From: Clostridia bacterium
Lineage (GTDB): Bacteria; Bacillota; Clostridia; Lachnospirales; Lachnospiraceae
Direction: 5' to 3'
DNA length: 64,000 nucleotides
Assembly: GCA_910575625.1 (NCBI GenBank)
Contig: CAJTFD010000007.1
Span: 1 to 64,000 of the forward strand
Shown: positions 19,342-27,846 of the stretch, piece by piece
Layout of the letters: each line of letters opens with the position of its first letter
How positions within the stretch are numbered: position 1 is the stretch's first letter
Program-made: the position numbers and the translations under genes
The notes under the pieces: model-generated
What the model was told of the DNA's origin: nothing
The model's database searches: none
The model's input: only the letters and a program-made list of their open reading frames with translations

Positions 19342-20529
19342 CTAAAACGGACTCGTCTGTTCTACGTCCGGATATCTTGCATACAAAAATTTCAATATGA
19401 GCGGTGTTGCGATGGAGGAGACGATGATCAGCAAGATCACAGATGTAAAATACACCGGATCCATCAGTCCCACGGCAAGCCCTTTCTGGGCGATGATCAA
19501 TGCCACCTCCCCACGCGCCATCATCCCCACTCCGATCTTCAGAGAATCCGGCATATTAAATCTGCATATACGGCTGATCAGGCCGCAGCCGATGATCTTC
19601 GCGACCAGGGCCACCACGATGAACCCGATGGAAAACCAGATGATCCCCGCGTTGATATCACCGATATCTGTCTTTAACCCGATACTGGCAAAAAACACCG
19701 GCCCAAACAACATATACGAATTGATATCGATCTTTTCCGCAATATAATCTGCATCCTTGATGCTGCACAGGATGATCCCCGCCGCAAAAGCCCCCGTGAT
19801 ATCCGCGATACCAAAGAAAGTCTCCGCAACATAGGCCAGCGCGAAGCACAGCGCCAGCCCCAGGATCGAAAGCCTGTGGGTATGAGGATGCCGCTCATCG
19901 ATGACCTTGAAGATCTTGTAAAAGATCAGCCCCACGATGACCGTAAATATAAAAAACAACACCGTCTGGATGATCACGGCCGAGGGCTTCACATCATCAC
20001 TCTTTAAGCCGATCACAAACGTGAGCACGATGATACCGATCACGTCGTCGATGATCGCCGCACTCAAGATCGTGGTGCCCACGGTCCCCTGCAGATACCC
20101 CATCTCCCGCAGCGCCTGTACCGTGATGCTCACCGATGTGGCCGTCATGATACACCCAATGAACAGCGCCCGGTAAAAGCTCTCACTCCCCGCTCCGCCG
20201 TAGACCGCCCGGTACAGGATGGTCCCGCCTGCCAGCGGCACGAACACGCCGCAGCACGCCACCAGAAACGCCACCGGCCCTGTCTTGATCATCTTCTTTA
20301 GATCCGTGGTCAACCCGGCGGAAAACATCAATAAGAGCACCCCGATCTCCGCGATCTGCATGATAAGATCAGAGTTCTGCACAAACCCGAGTATACTGGG
20401 CCCGATGATCAGTCCGGCAACGATCTCACCGGCGACCTGGGGCGCATTGATCTTCCGCGCAAAGATCCCGAAATATTTCGCCGTCACCAGTATGATGGCC
20501 AGATCCCGAAAAATACTATAATCCTCCAT
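19342..20529 (-). CDS. Cation:proton antiporter, CPA2 family
   Basis: The 395-residue protein has about twelve membrane segments. The paired motif SAAIIDDVIGIIVL (double Asp near residue 155) marks the ion-exchange site of CPA2 (KefB/NapA-type) antiporters, and the C-terminal GVGMMARGEVALIIAQKG is also diagnostic. It lacks cytosolic RCK/TrkA domains. Na+ or K+ exchange for protons is expected; the ion is not determined. Na+ exchange would fit the Na+ pump and the ATP synthase encoded here. Confidence 0.9.
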   Translation of the reverse strand: MEDYSIFRDLAIILVTAKYFGIFARKINAPQVAGEIVAGLIIGPSILGFVQNSDLIMQIAEIGVLLLMFSAGLTTDLKKMIKTGPVAFLVACCGVFVPLAGGTILYRAVYGGAGSESFYRALFIGCIMTATSVSITVQALREMGYLQGTVGTTILSAAIIDDVIGIIVLTFVIGLKSDDVKPSAVIIQTVLFFIFTVIVGLIFYKIFKVIDERHPHTHRLSILGLALCFALAYVAETFFGIADITGAFAAGIILCSIKDADYIAEKIDINSYMLFGPVFFASIGLKTDIGDINAGIIWFSIGFIVVALVAKIIGCGLISRICRFNMPDSLKIGVGMMARGEVALIIAQKGLAVGLMDPVYFTSVILLIIVSSIATPLILKFLYARYPDVEQTSPF

Positions 20530-20548
20530 ATGGACACCTCCACGCCAT

Positions 20549-21481
20549 CTAACTTGGACCAGGGACAGGCTGTACTGCCCCGATCAGGTCCTTTACATCT
20601 TCGATCCCATATTTTTCCAGATAAGCCTGCAGACCGGCGACGATCTTCTGTGTCACACACGGGTCGTGGAAATTCGCTGTGCCCACGGACACCGCCGTCG
20701 CCCCCGCCAGGAGGAATTCCACCGCGTCTTCCCCGCTCTGGATCCCACCCATCCCGATCACGGGCAGAGAGACAGCCCTGGACGCTTCGTAGACCATCCG
20801 CACGGCCACCGGTTTCACAGCCGGACCGGAAAGCCCTCCGGTCTGGTTGGCCAACGCAAAAGTCCTCTTATGCACATCGATCTTCATCCCGGTCAGAGTG
20901 TTGATCAGGGAGATCGCGTCCGCTCCGCCCGCCTCTGCCGCCCGGGCCATCTCACCGATGTCCGTCACATTGGGGCTCAGTTTCATGATCACCGGCTGTG
21001 CAGCGTATCTCTTCACCGCCCGGGTGATCGATTCCAGAGCATCTGCATTTTGTCCAAATGCAATGCCGCCCTCTTTCACATTCGGGCAGGAGACATTGAT
21101 CTCCAGCATATCCACCGGCTCCCCGGAAAGACGCTCCACCACCTGGCAGTAATCCTCCTGGGTCCGGCCGCATACGTTTACGATCACCCGCGTGTCATAC
21201 TGTTTTAAAAAAGGAAGATCCCTCTCGCAGAACACTTCCATCCCCGGATTCTGCAATCCGATGGCATTGAGCATCCCGCCGCAGGTCTCCGCGATCCGGG
21301 GCGTGGGATTCCCGGCCCAGGGCACACTGGCCACCCCTTTGGTCACCACGGCTCCCAGACCGTCCAGATCCACATATTCCCCATACTCTGCCCCGGAACC
21401 AAAAGTGCCGGAAGCCGTCATGACGGGATTCTTAAACTCCACACCTGCGATCTTCACATCCATACGGATCTTCTGTGTCAT
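20549..21481 (-). CDS. pyrD: Dihydroorotate dehydrogenase catalytic subunit (PyrDB type)
   Basis: The 310-residue protein is a class 1B enzyme. It has VEFKNPVMTASGTFGSG, GMLNAIGLQNPGMEVF, the catalytic Cys in LEINVSCPNVKEGG, and FMN-site segments VIGMGGI and TAVSVGTANF. It oxidises dihydroorotate to orotate and needs PyrK to pass electrons to NAD+. Its start overlaps pyrK by 4 bp. Confidence 0.96.
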   Translation of the reverse strand: MTQKIRMDVKIAGVEFKNPVMTASGTFGSGAEYGEYVDLDGLGAVVTKGVASVPWAGNPTPRIAETCGGMLNAIGLQNPGMEVFCERDLPFLKQYDTRVIVNVCGRTQEDYCQVVERLSGEPVDMLEINVSCPNVKEGGIAFGQNADALESITRAVKRYAAQPVIMKLSPNVTDIGEMARAAEAGGADAISLINTLTGMKIDVHKRTFALANQTGGLSGPAVKPVAVRMVYEASRAVSLPVIGMGGIQSGEDAVEFLLAGATAVSVGTANFHDPCVTQKIVAGLQAYLEKYGIEDVKDLIGAVQPVPGPS

Positions 21482-22260
21482 AGTCTCACCTCCGTACTCA
21501 GGAAAACAGGGCCGTCCTTACAGACACGCTTCCGGTGTACATGGGAGTGTGGATCCTCCTGGGTCGTATCACAGACACAGCCAAGGCACGCCCCGATCCC
21601 ACAGGCCATCCTCTCTTCCATCGAGATCCAGCAGCGGATCCCGTCCTCCGCTGCGTACGCCTGTACCGCACGCAGCATGGGCGCCGGACCACAGGCAAAG
21701 ATCACATCTGCCCGCAATCCGCCTTCATGGATCACATCCAGTACATTGCCCTTCACACCGCTGCTGCCGTCCTCCGTGGCGAATGCCACCGGACAGACCT
21801 CTGCAAACTCCTCCCTCAAAAACGTCTCGTGCCGATAACCCAGGACTGCCGTGGCATTTTTCCCCAGTTTAACGGCTGTCCCCAGCATGGGAGGGATCCC
21901 GATCCCGCCGCCCAGGAGGAGCACATGCTCTCCCTGTACTTCCCCGAGCGGAAAACCGTTGCCCAGCGGACCCAGGACTTCCAAAGTCTGACCCGGACCC
22001 AGCCGGGAAAACTCCCGGGTCCCGGACCCAGCCACCCTGTATACCAGACGCAGCGCTGTCCCGTCTGTCTGGCAGATACTGATCGGCCGGGGCAATAGGC
22101 GGCTGTCATCTTTACCGTACACCATCACGAACTGTCCCGGCGCCGCCTTCCTGGCAATATCTTTCGTCTCCAGCCACAGGCTGTAGATCCCCACGTCGGA
22201 GGGCTCGGATGTATTGATCCGTTCCTGCCGGAGTACCCGGCATATTTCTTTTTGTTTCAT
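21478..22260 (-). CDS. pyrK: Dihydroorotate dehydrogenase electron transfer subunit
   Basis: The 260-residue protein has an FAD-binding domain (SRLLPRPISICQ), an NAD-binding domain (GGGIGIPPMLGTA), and a C-terminal [2Fe-2S] cluster of Cys residues (MACGIGACLGCVC and a later Cys). It pairs with PyrD. ATG 22260 follows AAAGGGATGG; a start at 22278 would be upstream of that site. Confidence 0.95.
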   Translation of the reverse strand: MKQKEICRVLRQERINTSEPSDVGIYSLWLETKDIARKAAPGQFVMVYGKDDSRLLPRPISICQTDGTALRLVYRVAGSGTREFSRLGPGQTLEVLGPLGNGFPLGEVQGEHVLLLGGGIGIPPMLGTAVKLGKNATAVLGYRHETFLREEFAEVCPVAFATEDGSSGVKGNVLDVIHEGGLRADVIFACGPAPMLRAVQAYAAEDGIRCWISMEERMACGIGACLGCVCDTTQEDPHSHVHRKRVCKDGPVFLSTEVRL

Positions 22261-22285
22261 GATCCATCCCTTTCCCACTCTATCC

Positions 22286-22361
22286 TAGAGCGTGTCTTAA
22301 AGATCATCCACGCCAACCGTGACGCACAGGTGACATAACGCATTTTTTCAGACACGCGCTA
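22286..22361. repeat. 76-bp element with inverted ends
   Basis: The segment starts TAGAGCGTGTCT and ends AGACACGCGCTA (11 of 12 match as inverted repeats). It fills the gap between pyrK and pyrF and covers the pyrF stop. The left end TAGAGCGTGTCTTAAAGATC recurs near 33606 and 45087. Confidence 0.55.
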
Positions 22362-23274
22362 AAGCCTCCCGGATATCCGCCGCCATGTCTTCCACCGCTT
22401 TTCTGGATGCCTGGGCATAGCCGTCTTCGCCGAAAGACGCGTACGTTTCCTGTCTGTACGCAGCGATGATGCCCCTGGATGAATTCACGATCGCGCCCAG
22501 CCCGTCTTCGTTGAAAAAGTTGGCCAGATCGGCCCCTTTTGCCCCCTGGGCCCCGTATCCCGGCACCAGGAAAAAGGTCCGGGGCATGAGCTTGCGCAGT
22601 TTTTTACCCATCTCCGGGTATGTGGCGCCCACGACGGCTCCGATGTAGCTGTACTGGCTGCCCATATGGTCTTGGCCCCACGCGTCCACTTTCTCACCCA
22701 CCCACTCATACAACGGCCTGCCGTCCACCAGACGGTCTTGGAATTCGCCGCTGGAGGGATTGGAGGTCTTTACCAATACGAACAGGCCCTTTTTATATTC
22801 TCTGCACACATCCACAAACGGTCTGACCCCATCCGTGCCCAGATAAGGGTTCACCGTGGCAAAATCTTCGTCAAAGGGTGCGTAGGACTGGCTCCCCACC
22901 TGCACCCGGCCCAGATGCCCGGCCGCATAGGCGGCTGATGTGGAGCCGATATCTCCCCGTTTGATATCCCCGATCACCACCAGATCTTTCGCTTTACAGT
23001 AGTCCACGGTGCGCTTATACGCTCCCAAGCCCGGGATGCCAAACTGCTCATACATAGCGATCTGGGGCTTCACTGCGGGGATCAGGTCATAGATGGCGTC
23101 TATGATGCCTTTGTTAAATTCCCACACTGCATCCGCCGCCCCCTCTAAAGTCTCACCGTATACATCAAAAGACCTCTGCAAGATCGCCTGGGGGATGTAG
23201 TCCAGCATGGGATCCAGGCCCGCCACGATCGGCGCTTCCGTCTGTTTTATCTTTTCGATCAGTTTCTCGATCAC
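22348..23274 (-). CDS. pyrF: Orotidine 5'-phosphate decarboxylase
   Basis: The 308-residue protein is the longer type 2 OMP decarboxylase. It has VAGLDPMLDYIPQ, the catalytic Lys/Asp array in VVIGDIKRGDIGSTSAAYA, and FFLVPGYGAQGAKG. It converts OMP to UMP, the last step of pyrimidine synthesis. Its final codons lie inside the inverted-repeat element at 22286-22361. Confidence 0.95.
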   Translation of the reverse strand: MIEKLIEKIKQTEAPIVAGLDPMLDYIPQAILQRSFDVYGETLEGAADAVWEFNKGIIDAIYDLIPAVKPQIAMYEQFGIPGLGAYKRTVDYCKAKDLVVIGDIKRGDIGSTSAAYAAGHLGRVQVGSQSYAPFDEDFATVNPYLGTDGVRPFVDVCREYKKGLFVLVKTSNPSSGEFQDRLVDGRPLYEWVGEKVDAWGQDHMGSQYSYIGAVVGATYPEMGKKLRKLMPRTFFLVPGYGAQGAKGADLANFFNEDGLGAIVNSSRGIIAAYRQETYASFGEDGYAQASRKAVEDMAADIREALARV

Positions 23275-23289
23275 TTCTCTCGGTCCTCC

Positions 23290-24570
23290 CTATTTTTCAT
23301 CCTGGTAGACGATCTCGCCGCCGCAGATCGTCACCTTCACTCGTCCTTTTACCTTTCTTCGATGGAACGGCGTATTCTTTCCCTTGGAAACAAAAGTCCG
23401 CGCATCGATGGTATACGCCTCATCCGGATCGATCACCACCACGTCCGCCGCTTTGCCTTCCCGCAAAGATCCCCTGTCCAAGCGCAGGATCTTTGCCGGA
23501 TTGTAACTCATCAGCTCGGCCATCTGCATCGGCGTGATGATCTCTTTGTCCACCAATTCTGTGATCGTCAGGGCCACACTGGTCTCCAGGCCCACGATGC
23601 CAAAAGGCGCATCCCGCATGGAACCGGATTTCTCCGCCGCCGTGTGGGGCGCATGGTCCGTGCTGATCGCGTCCACCACGCCGCTTTTAAGCGCCTCCAG
23701 GATGGCTTCTTTATCCTCCCGTCTCCGAAGGGGCGGATTCATCTTATAATTGGGATTGTCCCCAGGGATATCCTCGCTGCACAGGGTAAAATGATGTGGG
23801 CAGACTTCACCTGTGACGGGAAGTCCGTCTTTTTTAGCCCCCGCCAGCATCCGCATGCTCTCTTTCGTGGAGCAGTGGCACAGATGCAGGTGCGCCCCTG
23901 TATCTTTTGACAGGAAGATATCCCGGGCCACGATGATGTCCTCCACCACATTGCTGATCCCAGGCAGACCCAATGCTGCAGCCCTCTCATCGTCATTCAT
24001 ACAGCCCTTGCCCCGCATGGGCCCGTCTTCGCAGTGGGCCATCACCGGGATGTCATTCTCCTTCGCGATCCGCATGGCCTGCCGGTAGAGCTGGGAATTC
24101 ATGACCGACTGGCCGTCCTCGGAGATCGCCGGGATGCCTGCCTGGATCATCTCCTCGATATCGGCCAGCTCTTCCCCCTTCTGACCCTTGGTGATCGCGC
24201 CGGCCTGCAAGATCTTGATCGGGCTCAGCTCCTCCGCTTTGTGATGGACATAGCCTACCCGGCTCGCCGTGTCGATGACCGGATGGGTGTTGGGCATGGC
24301 CAGCACCGTGGTAAATCCGCCTTTTGCCGCAGCCTTGCCCCCGGTGGCGATATCCTCTTTCTTCTCCTGACCCGGATCCCTGAAATGCACATGCAGGTCG
24401 ATCAGCCCGGGCATCACATAACACCCGTCCGCCTCCAGGACCTGTCCTGCCTTTTCTCCTTTTATCTTCCCCACTTTCTGGATGATGCCATCCTCGATAT
24501 ACACATCCGCGATCTCATCCAATCTTGTATCCGGGTCGATCACCCGGCCGTTTTTGATCAAAATCCCCAT
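23290..24570 (-). CDS. pyrC: Dihydroorotase
   Basis: The 426-residue enzyme has the class I metal site (GLIDLHVHFRDPGQ), VMAHCEDGPM, LHLCHCSTKES and ISTDHAPH. It cyclises carbamoyl aspartate. ATG 24570 follows GGAGG; longer starts contradict that site. It is the first gene of pyrC-pyrF-pyrK-pyrD, and genes for carbamoyl phosphate and aspartate transcarbamoylase are not in the window. Confidence 0.95.
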   Translation of the reverse strand: MGILIKNGRVIDPDTRLDEIADVYIEDGIIQKVGKIKGEKAGQVLEADGCYVMPGLIDLHVHFRDPGQEKKEDIATGGKAAAKGGFTTVLAMPNTHPVIDTASRVGYVHHKAEELSPIKILQAGAITKGQKGEELADIEEMIQAGIPAISEDGQSVMNSQLYRQAMRIAKENDIPVMAHCEDGPMRGKGCMNDDERAAALGLPGISNVVEDIIVARDIFLSKDTGAHLHLCHCSTKESMRMLAGAKKDGLPVTGEVCPHHFTLCSEDIPGDNPNYKMNPPLRRREDKEAILEALKSGVVDAISTDHAPHTAAEKSGSMRDAPFGIVGLETSVALTITELVDKEIITPMQMAELMSYNPAKILRLDRGSLREGKAADVVVIDPDEAYTIDARTFVSKGKNTPFHRRKVKGRVKVTICGGEIVYQDEK

Positions 24571-24636
24571 AAACGCCTCCATTATCCATATGCTCTCGTG
24601 CATTCCTCACAATAAAAAAAAGTTCATTATTTGCCA

Positions 24637-24670
24637 ATTATAACATGATCTTACCCGGCAAACAACCGGG
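24637..24670 (-). promoter_or_regulatory. pyr operon promoter with inverted repeat
   Basis: -35 TTGTTT (24660-24665), 17 bp and -10 TATAAT (24637-24642) precede pyrC. An inverted repeat CCCGG/CCGGG (24654-24670) covers the -35 box and could be an operator. No PyrR-type attenuator was seen in the short leader. Confidence 0.55.
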
Positions 24671-24737
24671 CAGTTTGCTTTTATGGGGGATCATGCACGT
24701 TCTTTTGCGGGTACGATCTGGGGGAGGGAATGTATGG

Positions 24738-24778
24738 GGACGCCGCCAAGGGGCATATCCCTTATCCGGCCGGCGTCC
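24738..24778. repeat. GC-rich hairpin repeat
   Basis: GGACGCCG and CGGCGTCC arms enclose GGCATATCCC. A closely similar hairpin sits at 34462-34494. Both lie just beyond a minus-strand gene end, so a transcription end role is possible, but this copy lacks a T tract. Confidence 0.5.
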
Positions 24779-24788
24779 TCCCCACGCC

Positions 24789-25292
24789 TCACCCCTCCTC
24801 ATACTCGATCCCCATCTTCTGGAAAAACCGCAGGACCATCTGATCCCACATCTGGTCCAGCGACTTATCCATCGTAAAAACTTTCAGCGACGTCCCCGTC
24901 GTACAGATGAGCGCTCCCCCCTGGTACTGCACATTCAAGAACAGCCCATCCACCTGCTCCGGATCTATGGCGATCCCGGCATTCTCCAACGCCTGGCACA
25001 TCTTCACATAAGAGAGCCGGAACACAAACTTAAACTGCAGCGGCGTCTGCTTCCCCCGTATGATCGAATAGCAAAAAGGCTTCACCTCTTTCCACAGGGA
25101 ATGCGTCCGATGCCGCCGCTTTAAGACCTCCTGCGCCTCCTGGGAGAAAAACTCCGGGTGCAGCATCCCGTCTATCGTAAATGTATTCCCCGTGGTGACC
25201 GAAGCCTCCGACAGCCAGAACGCGTCAAAGCTCTCCTTGATCAGCAGATGGGACATGAATCCTTTCAAATGGACGATCTTACATGCGATCAT
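24789..25292 (-). CDS. DUF5721-like protein
   Basis: A 167-residue cytoplasmic protein (MIACKIVHLKGFMSHLLIKE...), which I recall as the Lachnospiraceae DUF5721 group. It has no known motif, signal peptide or membrane segment; it looks like an alpha/beta domain with a long C-terminal helix (DQMWDQMVLRFFQKMGIEY). Function unknown. It lies alone between the pyr promoter and the divergent DegV gene. Confidence 0.65.
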   Translation of the reverse strand: MIACKIVHLKGFMSHLLIKESFDAFWLSEASVTTGNTFTIDGMLHPEFFSQEAQEVLKRRHRTHSLWKEVKPFCYSIIRGKQTPLQFKFVFRLSYVKMCQALENAGIAIDPEQVDGLFLNVQYQGGALICTTGTSLKVFTMDKSLDQMWDQMVLRFFQKMGIEYEEG

Positions 25293-25454
25293 TTCTCAAC
25301 CCTTTCTTGACAAGACCAAAACCTCTGATACTTAAGTATAGCGGAAACCCGCGAAAAAGAACAGCAGATTTTTCAAAAACCCTTTTAAACCGCCCCGGAA
25401 TATGCTAGTATAGATATAGTATTTGATACCACATAAACTGGAAAAGAGGACGAT

Positions 25455-26294
25455 ATGAGTTATAAAGTTATCATCGACAGCTGTGGGGAACTGCCGCCCA
25501 CATACAAAGAAGACGCCCGGTTCGAGTCCGTGCCCCTGACACTGATCGTAAACGATGAGGAGATCATCGACGACGAAACCTTTGACCAGGCCGCTTTCCT
25601 GGCCAAAGTGGCCGCATGCCCCGACTGCCCCAAGTCCGCATGCCCTTCACCAGAACGTTACAGGAACGCTTACGACTGCCCTGCGGAACATATCTACGCA
25701 GTCACACTATCCGCCGAGCTGAGCGGTTCCTACAACAGCGCCATGCTCGGCCGGCAGCTGCTCCTGGAGGAACAGCCCGAAAAAAAGATCCACGTATTTA
25801 ATTCCCGGTCCGCGTCCATCGGAGAGACCCTGATCGCGCTGAAGATCCAGGAATGCGAAGAAGCCGGCATGGATTTTGAGGAGGTGGTCGCCCAGGTCGA
25901 GTCCTATATCGACAGCCAGACCACCTACTTCGTACTGGAAAACCTGGAGACCCTGCGCAAGAACGGACGCATGAGCAAGACAAAAGCCCTGGTGGCCTCC
26001 GCTCTGAACATCAAACCCGTGCTGGGTTCCACCGATGAAGGCACGATCTGTCAGCGGGATCAGGCGCGGGGGATCAACAAGGCCCTGGTAAAAATGGTAA
26101 ACCTGGCCTTATCAGAGGCCACTGACCTCAAAGAAAAGACCGTGGCCATCTCCCATTGCAACTGCCCGGAGCGCGCCCAGATAGTCAAAGAAGCCATCCA
26201 GGAAAGATCCGACGCAAAGGAAGTGCTCGTGCTGGACACCGCAGGCGTCAGCTCCATGTACGCCAACGACGGCGGGATCATCCTGGTCATATGA
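25455..26294 (+). CDS. DegV family fatty-acid-binding protein
   Basis: The 279-residue protein has the DegV pattern: VIIDSCGELPP at the start, the S-x-E-LSGSYNSA segment (AVTLSAELSGSYNSA, near 90), FVLENLETLRKNGRMSK and NIKPVL. Such proteins bind long-chain acyl groups, and some act as FakB partners of the fatty acid kinase FakA. No fakA is adjacent. GAAAAGAGGA precedes the ATG. Confidence 0.92.
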   Translation: MSYKVIIDSCGELPPTYKEDARFESVPLTLIVNDEEIIDDETFDQAAFLAKVAACPDCPKSACPSPERYRNAYDCPAEHIYAVTLSAELSGSYNSAMLGRQLLLEEQPEKKIHVFNSRSASIGETLIALKIQECEEAGMDFEEVVAQVESYIDSQTTYFVLENLETLRKNGRMSKTKALVASALNIKPVLGSTDEGTICQRDQARGINKALVKMVNLALSEATDLKEKTVAISHCNCPERAQIVKEAIQERSDAKEVLVLDTAGVSSMYANDGGIILVI

Positions 26295-26361
26295 TTTCCG
26301 GTCTTTTCTTTTTGGAAAAGCTATTGTATAATACAAAGAAAAAACAAAGGAGATGCCTTTC

Positions 26362-26610
26362 ATGAGTCAGGAAAAAGTAGACCGGTATAAAGAACAAAAA
26401 GCCCATCGGCAGGAGATCTACAAGAAAGAAAAACGGATGCTGGCGCTGGAAAAAGCAGCGGGCGTCCTGATCTGCGCGGTAGTCGTCGTATGGATCGGAT
26501 ATTCCGTCTATGGCAAAGTAACAGCCGCACAGGATGCAAAAGTTGTAGAAACAGTCATGGATGCCACGGCCATCGACGATTATCTGGCCGGATTAGATAC
26601 AGACGAATAG
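26362..26610 (+). CDS. Small single-pass membrane protein
   Basis: An 82-residue protein: a charged N-terminal helix (about 30 residues, Lys/Glu-rich), one membrane helix (AAGVLICAVVVVWIGYSVYG) and an acidic tail. ATG 26362 is chosen because AAAGGAG lies 9 nt upstream, while it abuts an ATG at 26353. It follows the DegV gene by 67 bp and precedes a terminator. Family unknown. Confidence 0.7.
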   Translation: MSQEKVDRYKEQKAHRQEIYKKEKRMLALEKAAGVLICAVVVVWIGYSVYGKVTAAQDAKVVETVMDATAIDDYLAGLDTDE

Positions 26611-26647
26611 GGCAGATGAGCGGAACAGATAAAAAGAAAAAAGAAAG

Positions 26648-26680
26648 AAAAACCCCCAGACACCGCGCCTGGGGGTTTTG
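26648..26680. terminator. Bidirectional terminator
   Basis: CCCCCAG/CTGGGGG stem flanked by AAAA and TTTT, between the convergent small membrane protein gene and the cold-shock gene. Confidence 0.85.
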
Positions 26681-26697
26681 TCCGGTTAACCCGTAAA

Positions 26698-26898
26698 TTA
26701 TAATTTCGTAACGTTTGCAGCCTGCATGCCGCGAGCGCCTTCGCTTAAATCATAAGAAACAGCCTGACCTTCATCCAGGGATTTGAATCCTTCTTCCTGG
26801 ATTGCCGAGAAATGTACGAATACGTCGGCTCCATCTTCTCCAGTGATAAATCCATACCCTTTTTCTGCGTTGAACCACTTCACAGTTCCTTTGTTCAT
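26698..26898 (-). CDS. Cold-shock domain protein
   Basis: The 66-residue protein has both RNA-binding motifs (KGYGFI and DVFVHFSAI) of CspA-type single-strand nucleic acid chaperones. ATG 26898 follows GGAGG. A start at 26973 would lie inside the leader and is not supported. Confidence 0.96.
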   Translation of the reverse strand: MNKGTVKWFNAEKGYGFITGEDGADVFVHFSAIQEEGFKSLDEGQAVSYDLSEGARGMQAANVTKL

Positions 26899-27086
26899 GA
26901 TGTTACCTCCATAACTATAAAAAAATAAATTTAACGAATACGGCCATACAGGGGTTTGCCCTACAGCCTCCACTGATGAACCGGCTAAATCTCCGAAACC
27001 AAAAATTCACCAGTCTTTACAGACTATATCGTTGTAATATAATCTCTAAAAACTAGTGATCTATACAGCCCATAGACTTCAAAGTG
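26899..27086 (-). other. Long 5' leader of the cold-shock gene
   Basis: About 185 nt separate the promoter from the start codon, with no gene. Long leaders that refold with temperature are typical of cspA mRNAs; a specific fold was not derived. Confidence 0.5.
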
Positions 27087-27091
27087 ATTTC

Positions 27092-27120
27092 ATTATACGT
27101 GGGGGATCCGCGGTTGTCAA
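27092..27120 (-). promoter_or_regulatory. Consensus promoter of the cold-shock gene
   Basis: Perfect TTGACA (27115-27120), 17 bp, perfect TATAAT (27092-27097) on the minus strand. Confidence 0.85.
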
Positions 27121-27324
27121 GAAGAATTTTATTTTTTTGAAGAAAACATCCTGCGCCGACGTAACAGTTCAGATAACCCCTAAAAAATATGACGCGATTT
27201 TGGAGGCATATCACTGATCTGTGAGCGGATAACTATCCACATCTATCCCTGACAGCGCCTCATCTTTTCCACCGTCAAGATGACGGAGACCCCCACTCCA
27301 CAAAGTCCGCGTTTTTCGGGCTTT

Positions 27325-27492
27325 TCTAGAGTGTGTCTGAAAACCGCTTTATGTCAACTGTAAGTCACAATTTGCGGAAGATCTGACCCAAATGAGGAAA
27401 GCATAGCGGGCTGCGCTGACCGAAAGCGGGCCAGATCTTCCACGAAGTGGGGCTTGCAGGTGGCGTGAATGGGTTTTAAGACGCACTCTAGA
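27325..27492. mobile_element. 168-bp MITE-like element, copy 1
   Basis: It starts TCTAGAGTGTGTCTGAAAAC and ends with the near-complement (GTTTTAAGACGCACTCTAGA), giving imperfect inverted ends of about 20 bp. It encodes nothing. Its last six bases (TCTAGA) are the first six of copy 2. Confidence 0.6.
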
Positions 27493-27654
27493 GTGTGTTT
27501 GAAAACCGCTTTCTGCAAGATGTGTTTCACAATTTGTGGGAGATATGTTCCATATAAGGGCGGCGTAGCGGGCTACGGCAACCGAATATGGGGCAGATAT
27601 ACCGCAAAGTGGGGAATACAGATTGCGGGAATGGGTTTCCAAACACCCTCTGGA
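27487..27654. mobile_element. 168-bp MITE-like element, copy 2
   Basis: It has the same length and orientation as copy 1 and begins TCTAGAGTGTGTTTGAAAAC. Its right end (GGTTTCCAAACACCCTCTGG) is more diverged. Internal stretches such as ACAATTTG and TAGCGGGCT are shared with copy 1. Confidence 0.6.
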
Positions 27655-27686
27655 GTAACAACAGTGTACAAAAAGGGGAAATCCCG

Positions 27687-27824
27687 ATGGGAGGCAACTA
27701 TGCAAAGGGTGTCTATGATCAACTGATGGATGTCATGGCGCGGTTAGATACCATGTGCCTTTCTGCAAGAAAAGCGCCAAAAACGCCGGTTAAAAAGCGG
27801 ACCTCCCCGGCGGGGATATATTAA
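27687..27824 (+). pseudogene. Possible IS66 TnpC N-terminal fragment
   Basis: After AAAAAGGGG an ATG opens MGGNYAKGVYDQLMDVMARL, which resembles the N-terminus of IS66 TnpC transposases. After about 25 codons the frame enters a sequence related to 42149-42180 and stops at 27824. It is at most a truncated remnant. Confidence 0.35.
27759..27789. repeat. Dispersed repeat shared with 42149-42180
   Basis: CTTTCTGCAAGAAAAGCGCC here and CTTTTCTGCGGGAAAAGTAC at 42149 are imperfect copies continuing into AAAACGCCGG and AAAGCGCCGG. Origin unknown. Confidence 0.45.
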
Positions 27825-27846
27825 GATAGTGACTATCCGCAGGCCA

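Noticed and set aside
24571..24640. PyrR attenuator before pyrC
   Set aside because: The leader is too short and lacks antiterminator-terminator hairpins and a PyrR-binding consensus.
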